This document shows, in pieces, positions 1 through 9,430 of a stretch of DNA of 64,000 bases. A program made the position numbers and the translations under genes. The notes beneath the pieces are model-generated. The model made no database searches. It saw only the letters and a program-made list of their open reading frames with translations, and was not told the origin of the DNA. The stretch's first letter is position 1. Each line of letters opens with the position of its first letter. The DNA is from Diplocarpon mali. Its lineage: Eukaryota > Ascomycota > Leotiomycetes > Helotiales > Drepanopezizaceae. Where the stretch lies: assembly GCA_024741835.1 (NCBI GenBank), contig JAENRP010000194.1:894-64893 (forward strand), in the 5' to 3' direction.

Positions 1-1873
1 GCGATGGCGAGCTTGAGGGGCAGGGAGGTGGGAAGAGGGGTTCGAAGTTGCAGGATTGAGTGTATGGGCTGTTTGAACGTTGATTGATATGGCTGATGCC
101 GACAAAAACACCAAGTCCAAGATCACGCTGCGACTCTTTAGAGGCTACTATCATCTAGCATGAAGGGAAAACCTCTGGGAAAAGGCAGCCAAAATGAGAG
201 AATCACGTACTCACACCGCTTCTGATATGCTGCGGGCACTACGCCAACACTCCACCAACATTACGAATGGGACGGAACTGGCATCGCGTAATCTCACGCC
301 TCCGGCCAGTGAGCGGCAGACAAAACCAAAATTGCAAACACAGTCTCACAAGGCTTTGATCCTTTGGCTTGAGGTTCCAAGTCCATGTCAGATATTTGCT
401 TCTCTACAAGACCAACTCGTTCGAGATTTTCCGAAGCCATGTAGCAGCTCACCCCCAACGAAAACCTGGTTGTCGTCTCGTCTCGTCGTTGTTTTCCTGG
501 TTCCTACGACTCTGATCATCCAAAGCATATGTATGTTCCGCACTAGTAGGATAACGTCATCTAGGATGGGCCTACTTGAACGATCTCGGTTCATAGGCTT
601 GTTGTCTTTCTGCTATTCTTGGGCATGTTGCCGTAGGTATTAATCTTGGTATGTCGCAGCAAGGGAGGGGGCGGAGGATTACGGACGGGCCGGCTATGGG
701 CAGATGTTCTGACAAGGTATTCTTACCCGAGCGGGGAGTTGAATAAGAATTGAATGGCTTGCGAGGCTTGAAAAGGCTTAAACTCCAGCTGCGTTTAAAA
801 TAAGTAAAAGGAAGCTCTCCTAGGTATTCCGCGTCGGCTTAAGCAATCAGAAGATGCAAGACGTCAAGACGTAATATTTATTCTTAAAAAGCTTCCTGAT
901 ACGGAGTCGCTCGTCGTCATACTTTGTTTCTGATGTGAGATGCTCTGATCAGTGGAATCGATCCCTGCAACTACCAAAGACTCCCAAGCAGGAGAATATG
1001 TGTTGCCATGCTGAGCTACCCCACCCGTACTGTATCCTGGCATGAGGAATAAAGGGCGTATTTTGTCGTTGGCCGTTCCAGGCTTGGAATGCAATGCTCA
1101 TTCTTGAGGCCCCTCGAATGACGGCGCTGGAGCAAGTGATCGCGGAGATGTGGGCCGTATCATAATCGTACACCGGCAACAGATCACTTTCCCACTGCCA
1201 TACGCTCGTTGAGTCGGATCCAAGAAGTTCTGGCGGTATTCTTTCTGACAAATCTCTGTTGAGGTAGGCTTGGGAAGAGAATTGAGTAGCAGCAGGATTG
1301 CGCAGCTTTGGTGGAGAAGATGAAGCAGCATCCGAAACCAAAAAACACACTCAACTCCCAAGGCTCATGAGAGTTCCCGGCGAGGGACGGCGTCGCGACT
1401 CTGCTCCAGAGTCTTCTGGTTGCTCCGTCGTCAATCAATAGAGTCGAGGGAACATGCCCAACACGAGAAGCTTCACACGGACATTTCACGTGCCTGGCCC
1501 GTGTCCAAAAATACCTTGACGAGCCGCCGTCTCGGGGGTAACCATCGATCCGCCAAGCCGTTGTTTGGATCACCACTTCCTTTATCACGGCCTCGCCTCG
1601 ACTCTCCTCCTCCCACCTCACATCACAACATTTGCTCACTTCCTCCTCGCCCCCCTTAAACGTCCTCTCAATCCGCGATTCACGGGCTCATTGTCCATTC
1701 GCCACATGCATCTTTATTCGGAACTTAGAGCATCAACTTAGCTGATCTAGGCCTCCGGGCTCCGCCACCCCCTCCTACAAACATCGAATCCCCACGTCGA
1801 TACGCAGCAGCAGTCATACGCATCTACATACTTTTGGGCGCAGAGAGGGAGGGATCGAAGCCGGATTGCAAAG
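1..1873. other. Left-edge intergenic region and CHS7 leader
   Basis: I see no gene I can support here. Open frames on both strands (for example 194-643 and 1184-1639) have no recognisable protein features and no consistent splice structure. The last 300 bases before the CHS7 start are pyrimidine-rich (runs of CTCC and CCTC around 1590-1660), as is common in promoters and 5' leaders of filamentous fungi, so the CHS7 promoter and 5' UTR probably lie here. A gene beyond the left edge may also begin near base 1. Confidence 0.4.
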
Positions 1874-3013
1874 ATGGGTTTCGGGGACTTCGACTCGCTG
1901 TGTGCACAGGCGGCGATACCACTGTGCGCCGTGGTGGGCAAGATCACACACATTGCTGGCCAGCATGGCTTGGAGGCTGACTGTTATGCGCGCAATATTG
2001 AGGTCGCCAACACGATCATCTTCCAGGGCGCTGCGTCGTTCATGCACATCGTTGCTCTGATCATGACGGTGATCATGATCCTGCACGTCCGCAGTAAATT
2101 TACTGCTGTTGGTACGTCTGACTGAGATCTCGAGTGTCTCCGAGCAAGAAATGCGAAGATGGAACGGGCGGAGTAGATGCTAATGCTATACTGGTACAGG
2201 CCGCAAGGAGATAGCATTTTTCTTCTACATCTATATCATGCTAACCTGCGCATCGCTCATCGTCGACTCCGGTGTCGTCCCACCCGGAACTGGCGCGTAT
2301 CCCTACTTCGTAGCGGTACAAAACGGCTTCACATCCGCTCTCTGCGCCTGCCTCGTCGTGAACGGCTTCATCGGCTTCCAGGTTTACGAAGACGGCACCG
2401 CACTCTCGGTGTGGCTAATGCGCTTTGTCAGTGCCACGTTCTTCGTCATTACATTCCTCATCTCGCTCGCGACTTTCAAGTCATGGGCTGGCTTGGGCCC
2501 GGCAAAAACGACCGGCTTGTTCGTCGTGTTGTATCTTGGTTCTGCGGTAGCACTGGTCATTTACGGAGTCAGTCAGGTTATCCTGGTGGTCAACACGCTG
2601 CAGGATCGGTGGCCGTTGATAGATTTGTCCTTCGGTGCTGGGTTCTTGATTACGGGTCAGGTCATTCTCTACGTATTCAGTACGAAGATCTGTGATGCCA
2701 TTGAGCACTATCTCGACGGGCTGTTCTTCGCTACGATCTGTAATTTGCTGGCAGTGATGATGGTTTACAAGGTTCGTTTCTTGTTCCTGGGTCGAATCGG
2801 GGAGAGGAGGCTAACTAGCGACAGTACTGGGATTCCATCACCCGCGAGGATCTCGAGTTCTCCGTTGGCACTAAGCAGAATAACTGGGAGGTGAAAGAGC
2901 TGCTACCCGAAGAAGACCGTAGAGCAACGGTCTACCAAGACGACTACTCGGGATCGATGTACAACCACTCTCAACATGCGCGCAACTCCAACTACGGGGG
3001 CTTCCACTACTAA
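1874..3013 (+). CDS. CHS7: Chitin synthase export chaperone Chs7
   Basis: Endoplasmic reticulum membrane chaperone needed for class IV chitin synthase (Chs3-type) to leave the ER. Three exons: 1874-2111, 2200-2771 and 2825-3013 (332 residues), with introns GTACGT..ACAG and GTTCGT..ACAG. Junctions restore the conserved stretches [19 protein letters not shown] and [20 protein letters not shown]. The protein starts [10 protein letters not shown], keeps the family hallmarks [35 protein letters not shown] and NTLQDRWPL, and has about seven hydrophobic segments between residues 45 and 272, followed by a short polar tail ending in NYGGFHY. Length and topology fit the family. The ATG at 1874 was chosen because it gives the usual N terminus. 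Recognition is from family knowledge; splice sites are read directly. Confidence 0.95.
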
Positions 3014-3683
3014 AGTCGGCAAGCCTGCAGTTTGAAAGTTGATCTGGATACGATATGAAACGAAGGAGAAGGGGATCGGAATTGGATAGCAATCGAAGTG
3101 GAGATAATTTTTGCATAGCGTTAGGTCTGGTCTGGATTGGATGAAGCCGTCTGCGCGTTGTCCCTTTCTGGCGTTTGACTTGAAATGACACCCGATACTC
3201 GTGTTTTCTCTAATGTAAATAGGATAGGACTGGATTGGCTAGGGGATGCTGGTTTGCTGGTTCTGGGACAGGCGTTTGCATCGCTGCTCATAGCCGGCCA
3301 GGCCGCAGACAGAGGTGCCGTAATCCGTACGAATGAGTTCATTCATCTCTCCACTGAACTGCGAGTCAAATGCCTTGGTGTGAAGTCTGAGCGTATCGTC
3401 AGCCCGAAGCAGGATCCGAACCGGCGCTGGAAGAAATCGAGGTGGAGTAGGGAGGCGTAAGCGAGATCCGATAATATAAGCGAGAAAAAGGGGGTAGCGG
3501 TGAGTAAACATGAGACAGAACGTCGCTGCATGACGTAGACACTGTGTCTCGATACGATGCCGGTGATGACCTGTTCAGAGATGACCGTTCTTGATGTCTA
3601 AAGGATGTCTCATCTTCACTTCCGTTCCGTTGATGCGCTTCAGAAAGTATTGACATCCCATTTCAACCCCACAACACAAGTAT
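3014..3683. other. Convergent intergenic region CHS7 / BADH
   Basis: About 670 bases between the 3' ends of two convergent genes. It should hold both 3' UTRs and polyadenylation signals. Short open frames on both strands show no recognisable features. Confidence 0.5.
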
Positions 3684-5180
3684 CTACAGCTTCGCAAACA
3701 CAGTCCCCACAATCCCGCTCCCCTCCACCAGGGTACTCTTCTCCCTGACCCACGCGCTCAAGCCCCTCCTCCCGTTCTCAACGCCCACCCCGCTACTCTT
3801 CCACCCCCCAACGCTCATCTCCGCCGGGCTCTCGCCCCACGTGTTGATCCAGGTAATGCCCGCCTCGATCCTGCTAATCACATCATGGCACGTATTCAGA
3901 TCCCTGCCGAAGACGCCGGCGGCGAGGCCCATCGGCGTGGCGTTCGCGCGGGCTACAACCTCGTCCACGCTGTCGTAGGGCAGGATGCACAGCACCGGCC
4001 CAAAGATCTCTTCGCGCGTGATCTTCATGCCGTCCGTGCAGTCCGTGAAGACAGTCGGCTGCACCCAGAAGCCGTTCTCGTAGCCCGCGGGGATGGAGCT
4101 TGGTTTCGCAGTCCCGCCGCAGAGCAGCGTTGCCTTGTCGTTCTCGATGCCGTGCTGGATGTAGCCGAGCACCTTCTTATAGTGTGTTTCGGATACTAGA
4201 GGCCCGAAGTTGCTGTTCGGATCCAGAGGCGCAAGGGAGCGGATGTATGGCACTTTTTCAAGCAGGCGCTTCTCGAACGCGGGTTTGAGGTTGCGGGGAA
4301 CAAAGACCCGCGTCCCGTTTGTGCAGACCTGGCCGGTGGAGTAGAAGTTGGCCATCATAGCTCCGTCGACAGCGGCCTCGATGTCAGCGTCAGGCAGGAT
4401 TATGCATGGGCTCTTGCCGCCGAGCTCCATGGTCACGTATTTCATGCCTGCGGCTGCTGAGGAGGCGACTTTCTGCCCCGTGGATACCTGCCCAGTGAAA
4501 CTAACTTTTGAGATCTCTGGGTGCGATGTCAGGTAGCCGCCGACGGCCCCGTCGCCGTGCACAATGTTGAAGACTCCCGGTGGTACGCCGGCTTCAGTGA
4601 AGACCTGGGCGAGAATTTGACCGTGGAGCGGAGTGACTTCTGATGGCTTGTACACCATGCAGTTTCCAGCTGCTAGACAGGGCGCGGACTTCCACAGCGC
4701 AATCTGTATTGGGTAATTCCAGGCGCCGATGCCAGCACAGACGCCCAGCGCCTCTTTCTTGGTGTATATCCACGCATCTGGCCTCAACTGTGTCGTCTCA
4801 CCATTGAGGCCTCCGCTTGCCACCAGGTTGGCGAAGTACTCCAACACATCGGCGCCCGTGATGACGTCAACTGTGCTTGTTTCCGAGAACGCCTTGCCCG
4901 TGTCGTAGGTTTCTACTTTGGCAATCTCATCGTTGCGCGAGCGCAGGAGCTTGACTGCTCTCAGGAGGATGCGGGAGCGGGCAATCGACGGTGTTTGGGA
5001 CCACGCAGGGAAGGCTTTGCGTGCTGAGGCTATGGCGGCGTCGATATCTGCTGGGGCGGCTGTTTGCACGTCTGCTATCGGTCTGGCCGTAGAGGGGTCG
5101 ATGCTTTGAAAGGTCTTCCCCGGCCTGGCATGCTGTGGCTTGCCGTCGTAGTAGAGCTGTTGGACGGCGTAGGAGACCAT
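3684..5180 (-). CDS. Betaine aldehyde dehydrogenase
   Basis: NAD(P)+-dependent oxidation of betaine aldehyde to glycine betaine, an osmoprotectant; second step of choline oxidation. One uninterrupted frame of 498 residues, the usual ALDH length. Visible motifs: Asn155 in GAWNYP (oxyanion hole), FTGQVSTGQK (cofactor loop, about 228-237), general base Glu252 in MELGGKSP, nucleophile Cys286 in STGQVCTNGTRVF, EEIFGPV, and WINTWGESPAEM near the C terminus. The STGQVCTNGTRVF and WINTWGESPAEM signatures separate betaine aldehyde dehydrogenases (BetB-like) from general ALDHs. No targeting peptide is obvious. No choline oxidase or dehydrogenase is adjacent in this window, so the pathway's first gene must lie elsewhere. 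A short GTATC tandem repeat sits 20-55 bases upstream of the start. A related amino-aldehyde substrate cannot be excluded. Confidence 0.93.
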   Translation of the reverse strand: MVSYAVQQLYYDGKPQHARPGKTFQSIDPSTARPIADVQTAAPADIDAAIASARKAFPAWSQTPSIARSRILLRAVKLLRSRNDEIAKVETYDTGKAFSETSTVDVITGADVLEYFANLVASGGLNGETTQLRPDAWIYTKKEALGVCAGIGAWNYPIQIALWKSAPCLAAGNCMVYKPSEVTPLHGQILAQVFTEAGVPPGVFNIVHGDGAVGGYLTSHPEISKVSFTGQVSTGQKVASSAAAGMKYVTMELGGKSPCIILPDADIEAAVDGAMMANFYSTGQVCTNGTRVFVPRNLKPAFEKRLLEKVPYIRSLAPLDPNSNFGPLVSETHYKKVLGYIQHGIENDKATLLCGGTAKPSSIPAGYENGFWVQPTVFTDCTDGMKITREEIFGPVLCILPYDSVDEVVARANATPMGLAAGVFGRDLNTCHDVISRIEAGITWINTWGESPAEMSVGGWKSSGVGVENGRRGLSAWVREKSTLVEGSGIVGTVFAKL

Positions 5181-5200
5181 GATGGTCTGATGCTAACTTT

Positions 5201-5234
5201 GTATCGTATCGTATGGTATCGTGTCGTATCGTAT
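5201..5234. repeat. GTATC pentanucleotide repeat in BADH leader
   Basis: Imperfect tandem copies of GTATC/GTGTC, just upstream of the BADH start codon. It probably lies in the 5' UTR or core promoter. Likely length-variable between strains (inference). Confidence 0.7.
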
Positions 5235-5900
5235 AATTCTGCGGGTAGGATAGATATCCTTAGGTGAGTGAGTACGAGTGTTAGTCTTGGAGCAATACGC
5301 AGGGGTTCAGCAACGAGTACAATGTAGAGTATGGGCCAAGACTTGTCTCGAGACTGAAGAGACTGAGATACTCTGAGTCTTGGGGAATAGGTCTGAGCAG
5401 CGTCACTGCGGACCGGGTCTGCTTCGGCGTTGCAGACAGTGGATTGAGAACAGTGGCGAAGACCAACGCATCCTTTTGATTTGGAGTTTTTTTATCGCAG
5501 GCCGCAGTGTGGCGTTGGTATTTCAGCCACACAACAACGATGATTGGGCAATTCCGCTACTTTCATAATAGCCGGGGGTGGAAAATACAATACTATTAAT
5601 CTTTGCAGGTCAGTAGCAATGACAGACAATCGCTGACAAATATTTGCAATTATCTTAGGTAAATGCAACGAGCATTATAGTTTTTTAATGAAGGTTTCTT
5701 AAGACTTACCCGGTATTGAAGCACGAGCCAAGAAATTACTATTGATATGTTCAGTACAAAGGGCTTGTACCTCGTCACAGGCGTTGAGTAATAAACACCA
5801 TATGAGAGTATGATGTATTTTTGACCTTTGCATACCTAATGCTATTAAACTTGACGCAAAACAAATAGATAAGAATAAAGCGAAATAGTAAGTTTCATCG
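5235..5900. other. BADH upstream region grading into AT-rich DNA
   Basis: The first 340 bases have normal composition and presumably hold the BADH promoter. From about 5575 the sequence becomes AT-rich. No gene recognised. Confidence 0.4.
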
Positions 5901-6033
5901 GGGAGACGACGACTCAATATCTGTTCGCGTTGTCTACTATAAACATGCAGATTCTTTGAAAGAGTCTGCGGAATCGAGACTGAGTCCTTCCGACTATGAA
6001 ATGACCAAACCTGGAGTTGAATAAAGCTAGAAC

Positions 6034-6333
6034 TGTAGTTGCAGTACCGGTATCGATATTACACAATGAAATAGAACAGGAAAAGGCAATTAAATTATGA
6101 TTATATTGTCAAGTCTACCCTTCTATAGAGGGCCGGTATCGTGCCTTTATGCCCCCGAATCGCCTCCCCTTTCTCTATTTAACCAAGCCTATGAATGCTA
6201 TACCCGCCGAAGCTATCGGCCAGGAACCGTCCGAGGTCTCTACGAAAAGTACCCGACTCCATGTAATATATTTATAGGATGATCCTAGGAACAAGGGGAC
6301 AGAGCGTCCGTTAGAGTAATCTACGTACCAATA
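6034..6333 (+). mobile_element. Solo LTR, family S1, copy 1
   Basis: A 300-base block running from TGTAG to ..CCAATA (decayed TG..CA termini), flanked on both sides by the direct repeat AGAAC (6029-6033 and 6334-6338), a 5-bp target-site duplication. It matches the blocks at 7284-7582 (inverted) and 56792-57090. Size, termini and 5-bp duplication are those of a solo LTR left after LTR-LTR recombination. The parent internal region is not in this window. Confidence 0.8.
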
Positions 6334-6917
6334 AGAACTTTTCGAAAGCTTCGAAATCAAAATTCATTTCATGACCTCTATTACAAATGCCTGCTACTTT
6401 CGACCTTCACTTGCGTACTCTAGAATTATTTAGATACTCACCTCTGATTAAATGAAGGGCTTGATAACAGATATAAAAGGGAATAAGGCGGGTTATATTA
6501 TACAAGGAAAATGAAGAGGGAAAAGGATTTATTTCGAGGCTTCGCAGCCTCGAAGACTATTTCGAAAGTCAGTGTCGATAAGAAAGGTTATGATTAGTAG
6601 CCGCTGCCACCTAGTAAGATGCTTGATATAATCAAATAAATAGTCGCATTAGCGAGGAACGCTTATCATAGGGCAGGGAACCTAAGGTAACTCTGTCTAT
6701 CTAGGCACCTCTTTAAGAATATACTCCTCTAAGACCCTAAAGCTATTTTTTTTCTTTTTATATGCCATATTAATTCTAAACTATAAAGCATAAGCGAAAA
6801 CCGCTATAGTCAGATTTATATGTAAGGAGAGACTAGCCTACAAACTCCTTATATATTTACTGACTAGCCTATTATACTTATGGTTCCTAATTCCTTAAAT
6901 AAGAGCCTTACCTATAC

Positions 6918-7179
6918 TGTCACGGCACATTATGACACGGACGGGGCCGGAACCGACTGATATAGGAGGTATGCCGCCTCTTGGCAAAACAACTTTCCTT
7001 TAGTAGATAGAACGCGAGTTGTTACTAGAGACCGACCTACGTAAGTCTTATATATATGAAGAACGCATAAGTAGGAAGATCTTCTGCCTTGTAATTATTC
7101 TTCAGCTTTGAATTCTATAAGATTTGGCAGTATTGATCTTATCGACTTTATAGACCTATGCCTTACTTCCGCCGTCATA
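6918..7179. mobile_element. Solo LTR, family S2
   Basis: A 262-base insertion in R1 copy 2, beginning TGTCACGGC and ending GCCGTCATA (imperfect terminal inverted repeat), flanked by TATAC on both sides (6913-6917 and 7180-7184). It is absent from the other R1 copies. It differs in sequence from family S1 and from the gypsy LTRs at 49.5 and 56.4 kb. Best read as a solo LTR of an unidentified retroelement. Confidence 0.65.
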
Positions 7180-7283
7180 TATACATTAGTAGATAGTTAT
7201 TCCTTTTAGGTCTTAGGCAAGTATATTCTTAAAAGGTGAATGGATAAATAGAGTCGTCTTAGGTTCTTGATTTTAGGATAACC

Positions 7284-7582
7284 TGTTGGTACGCAGATTC
7301 CTGTGCAAGAGGCAAGCTGCCCTCGTTCCTGGGGTCATCCCACACAGCTGTACCATATGCGATATGAGGGGTTTCGTATGTATTTCGGACGGCTGTTCAG
7401 CCGGAGGACTTCGGAAGGATATCCATATGCGGCTAGGAGGGACTACAGGAGGGAGGACATTCATAGGTATAAAGGTACCATCTCGGTCATGTAGAGATAG
7501 ACAGACATTACAATAGATTCTTTTTGAAAATAAGTACTCAACTATATTCACGTGAATATCGATTACCGGTATAGAACCTACA
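7284..7582 (-). mobile_element. Solo LTR, family S1, copy 2
   Basis: A 299-base inverted copy of the S1 block. On the minus strand it runs from TGTAGGTTCTATACCGG to GCGTACCAACA, giving clean TG..CA termini. It is flanked by TAACC (7279-7283 and 7583-7587), a perfect 5-bp target duplication. This is the least decayed S1 copy: it is GC-richer than its surroundings and still holds a chance open frame on each strand, which suggests the youngest insertion. Confidence 0.85.
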
Positions 7583-8220
7583 TAACCCTTTTACATAAGA
7601 AGCAGCTATTTATTTAATTATATTAAACGTCTTACTAGTTAGCGGCGGCTTTTAATTACAACCCTTCTAATTAACTTTACATAAAATTTCAGAATATATC
7701 CATTTCCTTCTTTTCCTCCTCCTCCTCCTTATATACTATAACCTGCCTTTTCCTCCTTTGTATCTTTTAATAACCTTTCTGTCTAGTTATAAGTATATAT
7801 TTAAATAATCCTAGAGTATGCAAGTGGATATCGAAAGTAAAAGGAACTATAAAAGAGGTAGTATGGTAAAAAGAAAAAAAAATCATTCTAACGTTTTCCA
7901 AAGTTCTGGCTTTATTTGATTAAGGATTTTATTATTTCATAATTAGAAGGACTTAATCACAGCTTTGCAGACTCTTAAAGAGCCTGCAGGTTCGTAGGGC
8001 ACACCGCGTACAGGTGTTGGGTCGTCGGTGTCTCCCTAGAACAGCGATTGACAAAGGTATAGGTAAGCCTCTTATTTAAAGAACTAGGGTCTACGGGTAG
8101 AAATGACCAAATACAGAATTGAAGAAGTGTTCATACAAGTTTTCCTTTTATTTAACCCGACCATATCGTTTTTCGCTCATGCTGTGTAATTTAAAACCAA
8201 TATAGTATTTATATAAAAAA

Positions 8221-9430
8221 GTAAGCCTCATTTATTTATTAATACACTTAAATATCTTAAATATGATAGATATCACGATGAGAACTACACTAATTAGATA
8301 GATATCTTACTTATTTATATGAATTGTTATACAAGTAATATTAATTTTTATAGTCACTATTATACAGAGTATGAATTTTCTCGATACATGTTTACTTCCG
8401 CTCCAGTTTTCTCGCTTGTCGTTTCGTTTTTCCTCTCCATCTCCCCACACCCTTAGGAGTCAGACTCGTCAAATCTAACCATAGTACCCAACAAAGAACA
8501 CCCTATGTATACGCAAGGATTTGACCGAGGAAGGACATCATGTGAGCAAGTATGCCGAATTCCGATTATGACATATTTAATATGGATATCTTGAGGCAAT
8601 GATCCGTCGCTTGATGATGGTCGAACGCGGGCCAAGTCTGCCGGTGGCTGACAGGGCGTAGCAATGGATACCGCGTCGCGGGTTGTGTGTGGTCAGCTAT
8701 TGTCTATGGGTTATGAGCCAACTGGTGAGTGTTTATCCAAGATCGAGAGCGACGTCTTGCTGGTTCGACCCATAGGCATCGAGGACAACACTTGAGAGGC
8801 CCGAACTCGTGCGGTTGAACAAGTGCATTTCATATCTGGTCTATGTAAAAATCAAGCAGTGCTTCTATACCCCAGAATTTTCTCTTCTCTCTTCATTCAG
8901 ACCTTCCTCCGATACAAGCAGTAGCAAACGTGTTTTCGGCAGCAACCCAATTTCCGGAGAGTAAATTGTAGGCTTGAGCCATGTTCTTCGTCAGGTCATT
9001 CCTTCCTCCGTACTAGCTCAACAAAAACAGTAGAATTGGGAAATGGAAATAGACAAGCAGACTGGACCGAACAGAGTAGAGTACTTCTCTTCAATCTTTT
9101 CTCCTCGCAGTCCAGCGGTAGCGGAATCTGCTAGCCATATAATTTGGTAAAAACAGGTTTTTGGGCCGACCGAAAGAGGACAGGACTGATGTTGATCCAG
9201 ACTTCTTCCAGCAAAGGCAGAAGCAGAAGTCGAGAGTCCGTCGCAGAACACTGTCTCCAAAATCAAAAATTTTCCTCGTGAGATAGATCACCATTAATCG
9301 TCTGGCCGACAGAAAAGAGAAAAAATGCCGAGACTGAAAACGAATGTAGCCGCAGCTGTGAACGGAAAATATCAGAATGGAGATATTCAACGTGCCAGAA
9401 GGTTAAACGTACCTTGAACCAAATCACAAA
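8221..9430. other. Intergenic, AT-rich to normal transition
   Basis: AT-rich until about 8390, then normal composition. No gene recognised. Bases 9000-9430 lie just downstream of the gene at 9431-11017 and probably contain its 3' UTR. Confidence 0.4.

Larger units (their letters stand above)
6739..8040 (-). repeat. Family R1 repeat, copy 2 (inverted, nested)
   Basis: Inverted R1 copy inside copy 1. Read on the minus strand it starts near 8036 with GGGAGACACCGACGACCCAA and ends near 6739. Two solo LTRs interrupt it (6918-7179 and 7284-7582). Removing both with one target duplication each leaves about 730 bases, the same as the uninterrupted copy at 43971-44694. Exact ends relative to copy 1 are uncertain by several bases. 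Confidence 0.75.
5901..8220 (+). repeat. Family R1 repeat, copy 1 (interrupted)
   Basis: Non-coding dispersed repeat in forward orientation. Its left part (about 5901-6738) begins GGGAGACGACGACTCAA and carries the palindrome GCAGATTCTTTGAAAGAGTC; its right part resumes at about 8041 and ends near 8220 at TTTTTCGCTCATGCTGTG. Between them lies an inverted copy of the same family (6739-8040). A solo LTR (6034-6333) also interrupts the left part. Alignment by eye with copies at 39528-40187 and 43971-44694 gives an uninterrupted length near 720 bases. Many differences between copies are C/T or G/A, as expected after RIP. No coding potential seen; the element class is unknown. Confidence 0.75.

Noticed and set aside
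949..1639. Overlapping minus-strand frames of up to 151 codons upstream of CHS7
   Set aside because: No domain, no splice logic, and biased composition from CT-rich promoter DNA.
2177..2695. Plus-strand Arg-rich frame of 172 codons
   Set aside because: It is an alternative frame over CHS7 exon 2.
7286..7551. Open frames of 76-92 codons on both strands
   Set aside because: They fall inside the S1 solo LTR and are absent from the other copies; LTRs do not encode proteins.
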